Source: JAEZHK01 sp964575255 (GTDB lineage Bacteria > Bacillota > Clostridia > Christensenellales > Aristaeellaceae). Taken from it: a stretch of DNA of 64,000 bases. The notes beneath the pieces are model-generated. The model worked only from the letters and a program-made list of their open reading frames with translations, was not told where the DNA came from and ran no database searches. Below, in pieces: positions 15,630 through 25,544 of the stretch (its first letter is position 1; every line of letters begins with the position of its first letter). Where the stretch lies: the NCBI GenBank assembly GCA_964575255.1, contig CAZNPZ010000011.1, positions 6,134 through 70,133 on the forward strand, written 5' to 3'. The translations under genes were made by a program, and so were the position numbers.

Positions 15630-16859
15630 ATGGATTTTACACAGTTTGCGCTGTCGCCGGGCGGAATCCTGCTGCCGGAGGGCGTCGACCTTCAAAAATG
15701 GGCGGTCATCGCCTGCGACCAGTTCACGTCCCAGCCCGATTACTGGGCGGAGGTGGAGCGGCTCGCGGCGGACGCGCCGTCCATGCTGAACATGATCTAC
15801 CCGGAGGCGTGGCTTACGCGGGGGGACGAACGCATCCCGCGCATCCATCAGGCGATGCGCGAGGCGCTTGCGAAAACCCTTCGCCCCGCGACGGACGGCT
15901 TCGTGCTGGTCGCGCGGACGGTCACAACCGGCGTCCGGCTGGGGCTGGTCGCGGCGGTCGACCTGGAACGCTACGACTACGCGCCCGGCGCGAAGGCGCT
16001 GATCCGGCCCACCGAGCAGACGATCCCGGAGCGCATCCCGCCCCGGATGAAGATCCGGCTCGCCGCGCCGCTGGAATCTCCCCACGTACTTCTGCTCGCG
16101 GACGACCCGGACAAGACGCTCCTTGAACCGCTGTACGAATCCCGCGAAACACTGAGGCCGCTGTACGACTTTGACCTGATGCTGGGCGGCGGCAGCGTGC
16201 GCGGCTGGGCAATCGAGGGCGAGGCGCTATTGGCCGTTGAGGCGGCGTTATCGAAACTCTATGAAAAGTGCGACGGGCTCCTGTTCGCGGTCGGCGACGG
16301 CAACCATTCGCTGGCGACCGCGAAGGCCTCGTGGGAAGCGATCAAGGGCCGCCTGACGCCCGCCGGGCAAGAAACCCACCCGGCCCGGTACGCGCTGTGC
16401 GAAATCGGGAACCTGTTCGACCCGTCGCTCGTGTTCCAGCCGATCCACCGGGCGGTGTTCGGCGCGAGCGGCGCGGACCTGACGCTGGACTTCATCATGT
16501 GGTGCCGGGCGCGCGGCGTGAACGTGGCCGCGTGCGACGAGGAGAGCGCGCAGCTGTACCTGCTGGACGCGCCGGTTCGCCTCATCAACGCGCCGGAAAT
16601 CCCGCCGGTGCAGCTTCTGCAGCCGTTTCTGGACGAATGGCTTTCCGGGCATCCGGAGGCGTCGGTCGACTACATCCACGGGGAGGACGCGCTTCAAGGG
16701 TTGCGCGCAAAGGGCGCGGTGGGCATCCGGCTTACTGCCATCGATAAGTATACGCTGTTCCCCGGCGTACGAAACGGCGGCTCGCTGCCGCTCAAGAGTT
16801 TTTCAATGGGGGCGGCGCGGGACAAGCGGTACTATCTCGAATGCAGAGCATTGCGGTGA
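15630..16859 (+). CDS. DUF1015 family protein
   Basis: DUF1015 proteins are soluble proteins of about 400-420 residues found widely in anaerobes. Their function is unknown, although some members sit beside serine or acyl-CoA metabolism. The 409-residue product has the family pattern: an early VIACDQFTSQPDYW motif, the central FAVGDGNHSLATAKASWE motif near residue 220 and a C-terminal LPLKSFSMGAARDKRYYLE segment. The GDGNHS motif is the strongest identifier. The start ATG at 15630 lacks a perfect ribosome binding site. The stop codon lies inside the left arm of a slot-1 hairpin (16853-16886). It is divergent from rluF. Confidence 0.85.
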   Translation: MDFTQFALSPGGILLPEGVDLQKWAVIACDQFTSQPDYWAEVERLAADAPSMLNMIYPEAWLTRGDERIPRIHQAMREALAKTLRPATDGFVLVARTVTTGVRLGLVAAVDLERYDYAPGAKALIRPTEQTIPERIPPRMKIRLAAPLESPHVLLLADDPDKTLLEPLYESRETLRPLYDFDLMLGGGSVRGWAIEGEALLAVEAALSKLYEKCDGLLFAVGDGNHSLATAKASWEAIKGRLTPAGQETHPARYALCEIGNLFDPSLVFQPIHRAVFGASGADLTLDFIMWCRARGVNVAACDEESAQLYLLDAPVRLINAPEIPPVQLLQPFLDEWLSGHPEASVDYIHGEDALQGLRAKGAVGIRLTAIDKYTLFPGVRNGGSLPLKSFSMGAARDKRYYLECRALR

Positions 16860-17030
16860 AAATCTGCTGACGCATCTTTTCACCGCGTTTGGAAGTTCCG
16901 CGTGCGCCTGAAACGCTCACGCGTTTCCGGGCGGCGCACTGACCAGAGGAATTGTTTCCTCCGCCAGTGTGCGCACCGGCTGTGGAAACCGTTCCCGGCG
17001 CGCATGTCGCCGGGAACGATTGAAGAAGAC
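16853..17030 (+). repeat. Hairpin array after the DUF1015 gene
   Basis: The slot-1 hairpin has perfect 10-bp arms GCGGTGAAAA/TTTTCACCGC (16853-16886) around TCTGCTGACGCATC; the left arm contains the DUF1015 stop codon. It is followed by the GCGTTTGGA linker, a GAAACGC/GCGTTTC hairpin inside a larger stem (about 16900-16940), a GAGGAA/TTCCTC stem, CCAGTGTGCGCACCGG and a TTCCCGGCG/CGCCGGGAA hairpin ending near 17020. The same module order occurs at 24298-24475. Confidence 0.75.
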
Positions 17031-17072
17031 GACGGGAAAGGCAGCATGGCAGAAAATCGATCAACGTCGGGC

Positions 17073-17101
17073 TTGACAAGCTGGCGTAGTTCCCATAGCA
17101 T
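17073..17101 (+). promoter_or_regulatory. Candidate promoter of rlmI
   Basis: A consensus TTGACA (17073-17078) is followed after 17 bp by TAGCAT (17096-17101). The leader contains an inverted repeat AACCGATC/GATCGGTT (17125-17159) that ends in TTTT before the ribosome binding site and could act as a weak attenuator. Confidence 0.5.
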
Positions 17102-17176
17102 AGTATCGTGGATATGTATGGATGAACCGATCCGGTAAAAACTACCTGTGTGATCGGTTTTGAAAGGGGTTTCAAT

Positions 17177-18346
<1,170 letters not shown>

Positions 18347-18347
18347 C

Positions 18348-19706
18348 ATGGAACATCAACCCGCGCCCAAAACGCGCGCCGCGCGGCGCGCGCTCAAGCG
18401 ATCGGCACGAAAAAGGCGCATAAAAATCAGGCTTGCCGCGGCACTGGCCGCGGCGGGTCTTTTGCTGTTCGCGGTTTTTTTAATCCCGCGCGGGGATTAT
18501 CGCGCCGCCTTCGCGCCGGTCGCGGATGCGGAAGAGATCACCGCTTCGATGCCCGTCGCGGCTTTTTCCAATACGGCGGCGGAACCCGGCACAGGCGCGT
18601 TGCCCGGCGCGGGGATCACACCCGGCGCGGGCGCGGCCCCCGGTACGGGCTTGCCGCCCAACGCAAAGGCGACGCCCGCCGTAAAGGGGTTGCCCGGCGC
18701 GGACGAGCCGCCCGTGACCGCCGCGTCCCCAGTTCCCGCCGGAGCCGTGGCGCTTACGCCGGTCACGCTGACCCTGTCCGCCGCCGGGGACTGTACGCTG
18801 GGCGGCGACCCGTCCAGCCACAATTTCACGGCGTTCAAGCGCGCCTATCAGGACGGCGGCGCGGAATACTTCTTTAAAAACGTCCGAACCGTGTTCGAGG
18901 CGGACGATCTGACCATCGTAAACCTCGAAGGCCCTCTGACAAACGCAACGCGCCACCGGAAGAAGAAATTCGCGTTCAGGGGCGATCCCGCCTACGCGAA
19001 GATCCTGACGGCGGGCTCCGTCGAGGTCGCGAACCTCGCCAACAACCACATGCTGGATTACTACGAGGCCGGCATGAACGACACCGCCGCCGCGCTGAAA
19101 AAAGCCGGCGTCGCGCGCTCAGGCTGGGGCCGCGCCGCGATCCTTGAGGTCAAGGGCGTCAGGGTGGGCTTCTGCGGCGTTGGCATGTGGTTTGTCTCAA
19201 AAAGCGGATTAAAGAAAGAAGTCGAGGCGCTTTCTAAGGAGTGCGACCTGGTCGTCGTATCCATCCACGGCGGCAAAGAGGGCGAGGGGCGCGCGTACAA
19301 AATTCAGCGGGATTACGCCCGCGCGGCGGTGAACGCGGGCGCGAAGCTGGTTCTGATGCACCACCCGCACGTCATCGGCGCAATCGAGGTGTACAAGGGC
19401 GCGACGATTGTCTACAGCCTCGGCAACTTCTGCTTCGGCGGCAATGGAAACCCGAAAGACAAGGACACCTTCATCTTCCAGCAGACATTTACCGCAGATT
19501 CGGATGGCGTCACCCCCGGCGAATCCCTCGTCATCCCCTGCGCCATCTCCGGCAGCAAGTCAAAGAACGACTACCAGCCGCGCCTTCTGACCGGCGGCGA
19601 CGCGGCGCGCGTTCTGAACCGCATCGAAAAGCTGTCCAAGAACTTCGAAACCCCGATCGACCTGACCCCCTCCCGCGCGCGGCTGGAAAATACCGCGCCC
19701 AAGTAA
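18348..19706 (+). CDS. CapA/PgsA-like membrane-anchored phosphatase-fold protein
   Basis: The CapA fold resembles metallophosphatases and is best known from poly-gamma-glutamate capsule synthesis, but many stand-alone members have unknown roles. The 452-residue product has a basic cytoplasmic start, a membrane helix (about 28-48) and a Pro/Gly/Ala-rich linker with repeated PGAG/PGTG units (about 75-135). The CapA domain follows: LSAAGDCTLGG near 143, NLEGPLTN near 186, NLANNHMLDY near 227, VVVSIHGGKEG near 300, HHPHVIGAIE near 330 and YSLGNFCFGG. All expected metal-site residues appear present. There are no capB/capC neighbours, so capsule synthesis is not supported. It starts 2 bp after rlmI. 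Confidence 0.82.
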   Translation: MEHQPAPKTRAARRALKRSARKRRIKIRLAAALAAAGLLLFAVFLIPRGDYRAAFAPVADAEEITASMPVAAFSNTAAEPGTGALPGAGITPGAGAAPGTGLPPNAKATPAVKGLPGADEPPVTAASPVPAGAVALTPVTLTLSAAGDCTLGGDPSSHNFTAFKRAYQDGGAEYFFKNVRTVFEADDLTIVNLEGPLTNATRHRKKKFAFRGDPAYAKILTAGSVEVANLANNHMLDYYEAGMNDTAAALKKAGVARSGWGRAAILEVKGVRVGFCGVGMWFVSKSGLKKEVEALSKECDLVVVSIHGGKEGEGRAYKIQRDYARAAVNAGAKLVLMHHPHVIGAIEVYKGATIVYSLGNFCFGGNGNPKDKDTFIFQQTFTADSDGVTPGESLVIPCAISGSKSKNDYQPRLLTGGDAARVLNRIEKLSKNFETPIDLTPSRARLENTAPK

Positions 19707-19723
19707 TCGGAGCAAAGTCACGA

Positions 19724-19798
19724 CGGGGCTCTGCCCCGTACCCCGCCAAGGGCAGTGCCCTTGGATCCCCGCTTGAAAATGCCCTGACGGGCATTTTC
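19724..19798 (+). terminator. Tri-hairpin terminator after the CapA-like gene
   Basis: Three consecutive hairpins lie between convergent genes: CGGGGC/GCCCCG (19724-19738), CCAAGGGC/GCCCTTGG (19746-19764) and GAAAATGCCC/GGGCATTTTC (19775-19798). This is the clearest complete copy of the tri-hairpin family. In gene sense the A/T-rich hairpin comes last, as in an intrinsic terminator. Confidence 0.75.
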
Positions 19799-19828
19799 TG
19801 TATAAAGATAAACAATGGACGAATATTA

Positions 19829-22156
19829 TTATGATTTTCCAATTCTTGCCGCCATCACGGTGATGTCGTCGCGCGCCTCGCCCTGGCGCGTAAGCGACAG
19901 CTTCGTCAGCGCCTCGCACAGCGCCTGCGGCGCTTCGGAAGATAGTTCCAGCACCGCCTGCTCCAGCCACTCCCGCTCGCCTTCGCGGGAAATGTCAATC
20001 AGCCCGTCGGTCATCATCAGGATCACGTCGCCCGGCACGAGCCGCAGATGCGTCCCGGCGGGCTTCACGCCGTCCAGAATTCCCATCGGCAGCCGCCCGC
20101 CCTCGACGCGGATCAGCTCCCCCCGCCGGATCAGGAAGCTGTCGCAGCCGCCCAGCTTGGAAAACGTTGCGTTGCAGGCGTTGAGGTCCAAAACGCACAG
20201 GTCGACCGTCGCGAACATGTCCTCCCCGCCGAGCAGCATCAGAAGCTGATTGACCGAATCGAACGTCAGCGCGTGATCCACCTCCGCCGAGAGGAACCTT
20301 CGGATCAGCCTGACCGCCGTGCGGCTCTCGCGCGCGGCGTCGCTTCCGGTGCCCATGCCGTCGGAGAGCATCATCAGAACCCGCCCGTTCGGAAGCCCCG
20401 CCGCCAGATGGCTGTCGCCGGAGACTTGCCCCTCGTCCTTCGCGCGGCTGACAAAGCCCACCGTCGCGGTGTAGCGCGGCGCTTGAAAGAAACACAGTTC
20501 GCTCGAAAGCCCCGCGTCCGGCAGCGCCGGCGCGCGAAGCGGCACGCCCAGTTCCATCGTCAGCCGCTCGGCGGCGCGCTTCGCCTCGTCCGGCCGCCAT
20601 ACGCCCTCCCGTTTCACGGCCGTGACCGTCACCTGCCCGCCGGTCGGCGCGCGCAGCGCCAGGACTTCGCGGGTTTTAATGTCCTCGCGGTCGAGCGCCG
20701 CCACCGCCTGCCGGGACAGCGCCCCGTCCACCTTGACCGGCTGCGAAAGCGCACCCGACGCGCCGAGCAGCAGCGACTCCGCCTGCCGGAACTGTTTTCC
20801 AAGCAGCGCCGACGCCTGCCCCCGCGCCTGTGCCGAACGCCGCTGATCTGCGAATTCCTTCAGCATCGGCCCCAGTCGCTTTGGGATCTGCTCCGCGCGG
20901 CGGCACTTCCTCGCGATCTCCGGCGGCATCTCGTCCTTCTCCGAAAGCGTCTCCCCCGCGGCGGCGCGCTTGACCAGGTCGCACAACAGCCGCCCGGCGC
21001 GTCCGCTGCCGCCGTCCCAGCACGCCTGACACCCGGCGCAGCCGCGGCACAGGCGCGAACGCATCTTTGCAACCACCTGCCGCTCGTCCGGGCCGTCAAA
21101 CGGCGCCTCGTAGCCGCCCGCCATCTCGCCGAATACCTGGCCCAGCGCGCGTACGCGCCGCCTGGCGTCCAGCAGCAGCCGCGCCGCGAGCCGCTCCGGG
21201 TCGTGCCCGCGCTCGGCGGGCAGAAACCACGCCCACACCTTCTCCATGAAACTCGGCGGCAGCAGGCAGTACACAAGCCCCGCCAGAAACGCCTGCCAAG
21301 GGTGCATCGCGCCGTACGAGCCGCCCATGCCGTAGATGAGCGTCACGGTGTTGCACAGCGCGAACGCCAGCGCGCTCGCCCATCGGCCCATCCCACTCGC
21401 CGCGCCCGCCGTCAGCGCGCACAGCCCAAGCGCCGCGCCGATGAACCGGTCTCCGCCCGAAAACGACAGCGCCGCCCCGAACAGAAGCCCCGCCGCCGCG
21501 CCCTGCCCCGCGCCCAGCGAAGACGCGATCAGGCAAAAAATCCCCGCGACGAGCGGCGCGGCAAGCGGCCCGGCTACGGGGATCAGCCTCAGGCCCATCG
21601 CAGCGAGCGCCGTTACCAGATAAAGCGCGATTCGCTCGTCCCGCATCAGGTGATCGCGGGACGAACGAATGGTCAGCGCGCTCAATAGAACCGGCGCGAC
21701 GCACGCGGCGATCACCGCGTTGGCGGCGGCCATCATCTGGTTGTAGGGAATGCCCTGCGAGGAAGCGAGCGCCGGAATCAGCGTGGACAGCCCCGCGATC
21801 AGCGAGACCTGCGCGTCCTTCCCGCCCAAAAAAGCGTCCCTGCCCGGCGCGGGCCGATACTTGGCGGGGAGGAGCGCCACCGCCTTATGAAGCGCCTGCG
21901 CGATCGCAAGGCCCAGGAGCGGCGTCAGCGCGAAAAACCCAAGCGACGGGTTCAGCCCCAGAAGGCAACCCAGCCAAAGCACCCAGGCTGGCGTGCCGGC
22001 GGCGAGACCCGCCGCCATCATCGCGATGGCGAAGGGCGACTGATCGGTGAGCAGCGTCGCGCGGGTCAGAAGCAGCATCAGAACCGACAAAGTCGCCTGC
22101 CGGGCAACCGCCAGCGCGCCGCCTGGGCGCGCCGCGCGCGTCTCTTCACGCAGCAT
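19829..22156 (-). CDS. spoIIE: Stage II sporulation protein E (PP2C phosphatase)
   Basis: SpoIIE dephosphorylates the anti-sigma factor antagonist SpoIIAA. This activates sigma-F in the forespore, and the protein also helps place the polar septum. The 775-residue product has a highly hydrophobic N-terminal part with about ten membrane helices (about 25-320). A cytoplasmic linker follows with a cysteine cluster CRGCAGCQACW near residue 375. The PP2C domain covers about 560-775, with SDGMGTGSDA, MTDGLIDI and the final RDDITVMAARI. It is slightly shorter than the Bacillus protein. The ATG at 22156 has GGAGG at the right distance; the much longer upstream reading frame is rejected. A TACAAT box at 22203-22208 could be its -10. 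It shows that the organism can form endospores or descends from one that could. Confidence 0.93.
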   Translation of the reverse strand: MLREETRAARPGGALAVARQATLSVLMLLLTRATLLTDQSPFAIAMMAAGLAAGTPAWVLWLGCLLGLNPSLGFFALTPLLGLAIAQALHKAVALLPAKYRPAPGRDAFLGGKDAQVSLIAGLSTLIPALASSQGIPYNQMMAAANAVIAACVAPVLLSALTIRSSRDHLMRDERIALYLVTALAAMGLRLIPVAGPLAAPLVAGIFCLIASSLGAGQGAAAGLLFGAALSFSGGDRFIGAALGLCALTAGAASGMGRWASALAFALCNTVTLIYGMGGSYGAMHPWQAFLAGLVYCLLPPSFMEKVWAWFLPAERGHDPERLAARLLLDARRRVRALGQVFGEMAGGYEAPFDGPDERQVVAKMRSRLCRGCAGCQACWDGGSGRAGRLLCDLVKRAAAGETLSEKDEMPPEIARKCRRAEQIPKRLGPMLKEFADQRRSAQARGQASALLGKQFRQAESLLLGASGALSQPVKVDGALSRQAVAALDREDIKTREVLALRAPTGGQVTVTAVKREGVWRPDEAKRAAERLTMELGVPLRAPALPDAGLSSELCFFQAPRYTATVGFVSRAKDEGQVSGDSHLAAGLPNGRVLMMLSDGMGTGSDAARESRTAVRLIRRFLSAEVDHALTFDSVNQLLMLLGGEDMFATVDLCVLDLNACNATFSKLGGCDSFLIRRGELIRVEGGRLPMGILDGVKPAGTHLRLVPGDVILMMTDGLIDISREGEREWLEQAVLELSSEAPQALCEALTKLSLTRQGEARDDITVMAARIGKS

Positions 22157-22202
22157 GTTCATTCCTCCGTAAATGCGTGGCTTGGTGCCCCCGATTGACG
22201 GC

Positions 22203-22208
22203 ATTGTA
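22203..22208 (-). promoter_or_regulatory. Candidate -10 box of spoIIE
   Basis: TACAAT on the minus strand lies 47 bp before the spoIIE ATG. There is no good -35, as is common for Spo0A-activated promoters. TTTCGAA near 22254 resembles a Spo0A box at six of seven bases. This is a weak call. Confidence 0.35.
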
Positions 22209-22361
22209 TATGCGCCCCGCGCCGCGCGTATTCGCGAAACGCGCCGAACTTCGAAATTTTCCGAAGCCGGCGCGCGCTCCCCCCGCGCATCATCTCCTTC
22301 GATAATTGGAAAAAAATGCAATTTTTGGATTGTGAAGAATTCATGTTTCGTATACGACTGG

Positions 22362-22391
22362 TTGACAAATACGCGCGGCACGTGCTATCAT
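22362..22391 (+). promoter_or_regulatory. Promoter of the lysine-riboswitch operon
   Basis: TTGACA (22362-22367) and TATCAT (22386-22391) are 18 bp apart. Transcription would start near 22398, immediately before the riboswitch P1 strand. Confidence 0.7.
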
Positions 22392-22401
22392 CACCGTAAT
22401 A

Positions 22402-22563
22402 CGATAGAGGCGCAGCGAGGATGAGTACCCGGCGGAGAAGGTATTCCGTGAAACCGGGGAAAGGAACAACTGCCGAAACGGCCTGGCAGACATGCTACGC
22501 CGTTGGTTCGCAAGTGAAAATCTTGCGGACTCCCGCCCGGAGTATTGGGCGGAGGTGCTGTCG
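22402..22563 (+). ncRNA. Lysine riboswitch aptamer (L box)
   Basis: The leader has the L-box layout. P1 strands are CGATAG (22402-22407) and CTGTCG (22558-22563). The conserved AGAGGCGCAGCGAGGATGAG runs directly into a GTACC stretch on the 5' side, GGGGAAAGGAAC is followed by the core TGCCGAA, and further arms lie around CTGGCAGACATG and TTGGTTCGCAAGTG. The 162-nt size is normal. It lies between a good promoter and a terminator, so a lysine-OFF transcriptional switch is expected. The call was made by eye from the motif; an Rfam covariance-model hit to the Lysine family would confirm it. Confidence 0.85.
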
Positions 22564-22573
22564 GTGAAGGCCA

Positions 22574-22610
22574 GAGAGGGCTGCATCGATGGATGCGGCT
22601 CTTTGTTTTT
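22574..22610 (+). terminator. Riboswitch expression-platform terminator
   Basis: A 12-bp stem with G-U pairs (around CTGCATC-GAT-GGATGCGG) is followed by TTTGTTTTT. It directly follows the P1 3' strand of the aptamer and precedes the ribosome binding site of the binding-protein gene, as expected for a lysine-OFF switch. Confidence 0.8.
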
Positions 22611-22621
22611 CTGGGGAGTCC

Positions 22622-24265
22622 ATGGTGAAACCGAATTCGAGAAAAGGGGTGCATTCAAACGTGAAGAAGGTTCTAGCCATCCTGCTCGCCCTGATGACCG
22701 CGTTGACGCTGATGCCTGCGGTCAGCATGGCGGAGGCGCCGGACAACACGCTCAAGCTGTTCCTGATCGACGACCCGGAGACGCTGGACGGCCAGCTCAC
22801 CACCGACTCCTACACCATCCCGCTCAACTGCTTTGACCGCCTGGTCGAGTGCGAAACCAACGAAGCGGGCGAAGCCGTGCTGGTGCCGGGCCTCGCCAAG
22901 AGCTGGGACGTGTCCGAAGACGGCCTCGTCTACACCTTCCACCTGCAGGAGGGCGTCAAGTTCCAGAACGGCGCCGACTTCACGGCGGACGACGTGGTCT
23001 ACACCGTCAACCGCATGATGAACCCCAAGACCCTCGCCAAGAACACCGACTTCATGGACATGATCAAGGGCGCGAAGGCGTTCTATGAGGATACCACCGG
23101 CGCGGTCACCTCCGTCGAGGGCGTCGTGGCCTTGGACGATCTGACCGTCCAGATCACGCTGGAAAGCCCGTTCGGCTCCTTCCTCGCCAACATCGCCACC
23201 CCCGGCTGCGGTATCTACGACCGTGAGACCACCGAAGCCGCCGGCGACCAGTTCGGCGTCGACCCCGCGAAGTGCATCGGCACCGGCCCTTTCCAGGTCG
23301 TGAAGTGGGAGCGCGCCAACTCCGTGGAACTTGTCACCAACCCCAACTACTTCAAGGGCGCCTCCAAGCTGGACGGCATCATCTTCAAGATCGTGCCCGA
23401 CGAGGACACGCAGCGCATGATGTTTGAGACCGGCGAAGTCGACGTGTTCAACTTTGAGTACGGCCCCAGCCAGCTCGATTACTTCATGAGCACCGGCGAC
23501 TACAAGGACCACATCATCTCCGGCTGGCGCGCCGGCACCTACTACTACCTGTTCAACGAGTCGATCCCGCCGCTTGACAACGTCAAGGTTCGCCAGGCGC
23601 TGTTCATGGCGATCGACCGCCAGGCCATTCTGGACGCGCTGTACAGCGGCAAGGGCCAGCTGACCGACAACTTCGTGCCGGAAGGCGTGCTGGGCCACAA
23701 TCCGGAAGCGCCGGAGATCAAGTATGATCCTGAAGCGGCCAAGGCGCTGCTCGCCGAGGCGGGCTATCCCGACGGCTTCACGATGGACGTCGCCCAGTTT
23801 GCCGACAGCTCCGCCGCGCAGCAGGTCAACGAGATCGTGCAGAGCTACCTCGCGGAAGTCGGCATCACCGTCAACATCAACCTCATGGACGACGCGACCT
23901 TCTACGGCCTGCGCGCCGAAGGCAAGCTGCCCTCCTACTACAACTCGTGGTCGGCGGACTTCAATGACCCGGACAACTTCCTCTACACCTTCTTCTCGAA
24001 AAAGAACTCCCTCTCCCGCTCCTCCAACTACCACAACGAGGAAGTCTGGAAGATGCTGGAAGAGGCCCGCGTGATGGTCGATCCGGAAGCGCGCCTGAAG
24101 AAGTATCAGGAAGCCGAGGCCATCATCGTCCACACCGACTACGCAATCCTGCCGATGTTCCAGCGCGAGCACCTGTTCTGCCTGAATCCGCGCGTGAAGA
24201 ACTACAAGGTCGCGTGGAACGGCTGGAACGACCAGAGCTTCTACTCGGTCGAAATCGTCAACTGA
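22622..24265 (+). CDS. ABC transporter substrate-binding protein, family 5
   Basis: Family 5 binding proteins capture peptides, nickel or other solutes outside the membrane for Dpp/Opp-type importers. The 547-residue product has a basic start and signal sequence (about 8-38, VLAILLALMTALTLMPAVSMA). A long two-lobed domain follows, with GLAKSWDVSEDGLVYTFHL near residue 90 and the family signature region FHLQEGVKFQNGADFTADDV (within about 103-122). There is no lipobox Cys, so it may be held by another means or released. The ATG at 22622 follows GGGGAG. Control by a lysine riboswitch suggests that lysine or lysine-rich peptides are the substrate; this is inference. A hairpin array separates it from the permease genes. 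Confidence 0.88.
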   Translation: MVKPNSRKGVHSNVKKVLAILLALMTALTLMPAVSMAEAPDNTLKLFLIDDPETLDGQLTTDSYTIPLNCFDRLVECETNEAGEAVLVPGLAKSWDVSEDGLVYTFHLQEGVKFQNGADFTADDVVYTVNRMMNPKTLAKNTDFMDMIKGAKAFYEDTTGAVTSVEGVVALDDLTVQITLESPFGSFLANIATPGCGIYDRETTEAAGDQFGVDPAKCIGTGPFQVVKWERANSVELVTNPNYFKGASKLDGIIFKIVPDEDTQRMMFETGEVDVFNFEYGPSQLDYFMSTGDYKDHIISGWRAGTYYYLFNESIPPLDNVKVRQALFMAIDRQAILDALYSGKGQLTDNFVPEGVLGHNPEAPEIKYDPEAAKALLAEAGYPDGFTMDVAQFADSSAAQQVNEIVQSYLAEVGITVNINLMDDATFYGLRAEGKLPSYYNSWSADFNDPDNFLYTFFSKKNSLSRSSNYHNEEVWKMLEEARVMVDPEARLKKYQEAEAIIVHTDYAILPMFQREHLFCLNPRVKNYKVAWNGWNDQSFYSVEIVN

Positions 24266-24266
24266 A

Positions 24267-24475
24267 CGTTGAAATTTCCTTCGGATATTTCAACGCGGCA
24301 GATGAATTCCGCTTCGCGTCTTTCATCTGCTTTAAGAAGAACTGCGCGGGCCTGAAATCCTCACGGATTTCCGGGCGGCCCGCTGACGTAAGGAAATGTT
24401 TCTTCCACCAACCTTCGGGCTGGTGGAAGAAACTTCATTCCCGGCGCACAGGTCGCCGGGAATGATTTCATGGGA
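24267..24475 (+). repeat. Hairpin array between the binding-protein and permease genes
   Basis: Two slot-1 hairpins stand in tandem: 24267-24295 (arms CGTTGAAAT/ATTTCAACG) and 24298-24330 (GCAGATGAA with TTTCATCTGC). They are followed by a GAAATCC/GGATTTC hairpin in a larger GCGGGCC/GGCCCGC stem. A CCACCAACCTTCGGGCTGGTGG hairpin follows (stem CCACCA/TGGTGG), then ATTCCCGGCG/CGCCGGGAAT ending near 24465. The module order matches 16853-17030. Confidence 0.75.
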
Positions 24476-24540
24476 CGACGAGGTTTTGTACACTCAATTC
24501 CCGTCGCGTTTGAAATACTCCGGCGAAAGTGAGCAGAAGT

Positions 24541-25452
24541 ATGGGCAAATACATCCTCCGGCGCGTCCTGATCACCATTCCGGTTTTGATCGGCATGGTG
24601 TTCGTGATCTACTTCATGTTAAACGTCGTGGCGGGCGACCCGGTCACGATCATGATGAAGGAAAAGATCAAGCCGGACGTGATCGAGACGCTTCGAAAAT
24701 CCATGCACCTGGACGACCCGTTCGTCGTGCGCTTCGGCCGCTACATCTGGGACGCGCTGCACGGCGACCTGGGCACCTCCTACAAGCTGAAAACGCCGGT
24801 CACCACGCTGATCGCTGGCGCGTTCCCCACGACAATGAAACTGGCGCTGCTCGCGGCGCTGTTCGCGTGGATCGTGGGCATTCCCATCGGCGTCGTTTCC
24901 GCCGTCAAAAAGAATACATGGGTCGACCACCTGTTCATGGGCTTTTCGCTGTTCGGCGTTTCGATGCCCGTGTTCTGGATCGGGTTGATCCTTCAGAATA
25001 CGTTCAAATTCGTGCTGCCGGTTTCCGGCTTTGACACCTGGAAACATATGATCCTTCCGACGATTGTGCTCGGCTGGCAGTCCAGCGGCACGATCTCGCG
25101 GCTGACCCGGTCAAGCCTCCTTGAGGTCATGCGCAACGACTACATCCGCACCGCCCGCGCGAAGGGGCTGAAGGACTTCCTGGTCATCACCAACCACGCC
25201 TTCAAAAACGCGATCATTCCGGTGGTCACGGTGATGGCGATCCAACTGGCGAGCCTGCTCTCCGGCGCGGTCATCACGGAGACCATCTTCTCGATCCCCG
25301 GCATCGGGCGGCTTTCGGTCAGCGCCATCGAAAACCGGGACGCGCCGCTCTTGCAGGGCACGGTGATCTTCACCGCCGCGCTGATCATCGCGGGGAATTT
25401 AATCGCGGACTTGCTTTATTCAGTGATCGATCCGAGAATTCGCGTCGACTGA
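24541..25452 (+). CDS. ABC transporter permease, DppB/OppB type
   Basis: This is one of two membrane subunits of the peptide-family importer. The 303-residue product begins with the family signature MGKYILRRVLITIPVLIG, has six predicted membrane helices, and carries the EAA-loop motif near residues 200-220 (NDYIRTARAKGL). The EAA loop contacts the ATPases. The ATG at 24541 is preferred; a GTG 12 bp upstream is possible, and neither has a strong ribosome binding site, which fits lower expression than the binding protein. It is followed by a slot-1 hairpin and the second permease. Confidence 0.9.
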   Translation: MGKYILRRVLITIPVLIGMVFVIYFMLNVVAGDPVTIMMKEKIKPDVIETLRKSMHLDDPFVVRFGRYIWDALHGDLGTSYKLKTPVTTLIAGAFPTTMKLALLAALFAWIVGIPIGVVSAVKKNTWVDHLFMGFSLFGVSMPVFWIGLILQNTFKFVLPVSGFDTWKHMILPTIVLGWQSSGTISRLTRSSLLEVMRNDYIRTARAKGLKDFLVITNHAFKNAIIPVVTVMAIQLASLLSGAVITETIFSIPGIGRLSVSAIENRDAPLLQGTVIFTAALIIAGNLIADLLYSVIDPRIRVD

Positions 25453-25457
25453 CGCTT

Positions 25458-25490
25458 GCGCAGAAAATCTGCTTCGCATCTTTTCTGCGC
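25458..25490 (+). repeat. Slot-1 hairpin between the two permease genes
   Basis: Perfect 10-bp arms GCGCAGAAAA/TTTTCTGCGC enclose TCTGCTTCGCATC, followed by the GTTTGGAGAACTGCGCGGG linker. The loop matches copies elsewhere, while the arms are unique to this site. Confidence 0.8.
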
Positions 25491-25544
25491 GTTTGGAGAA
25501 CTGCGCGGGTCCAGGTTCCCATCTCATTCAGAGAGGTACGACGG

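Noticed and set aside
20048..21688. A 546-codon plus-strand frame opposite spoIIE
   Set aside because: Composition is Arg/Gln/His-rich as in antisense frames, and spoIIE on the other strand has full family features.
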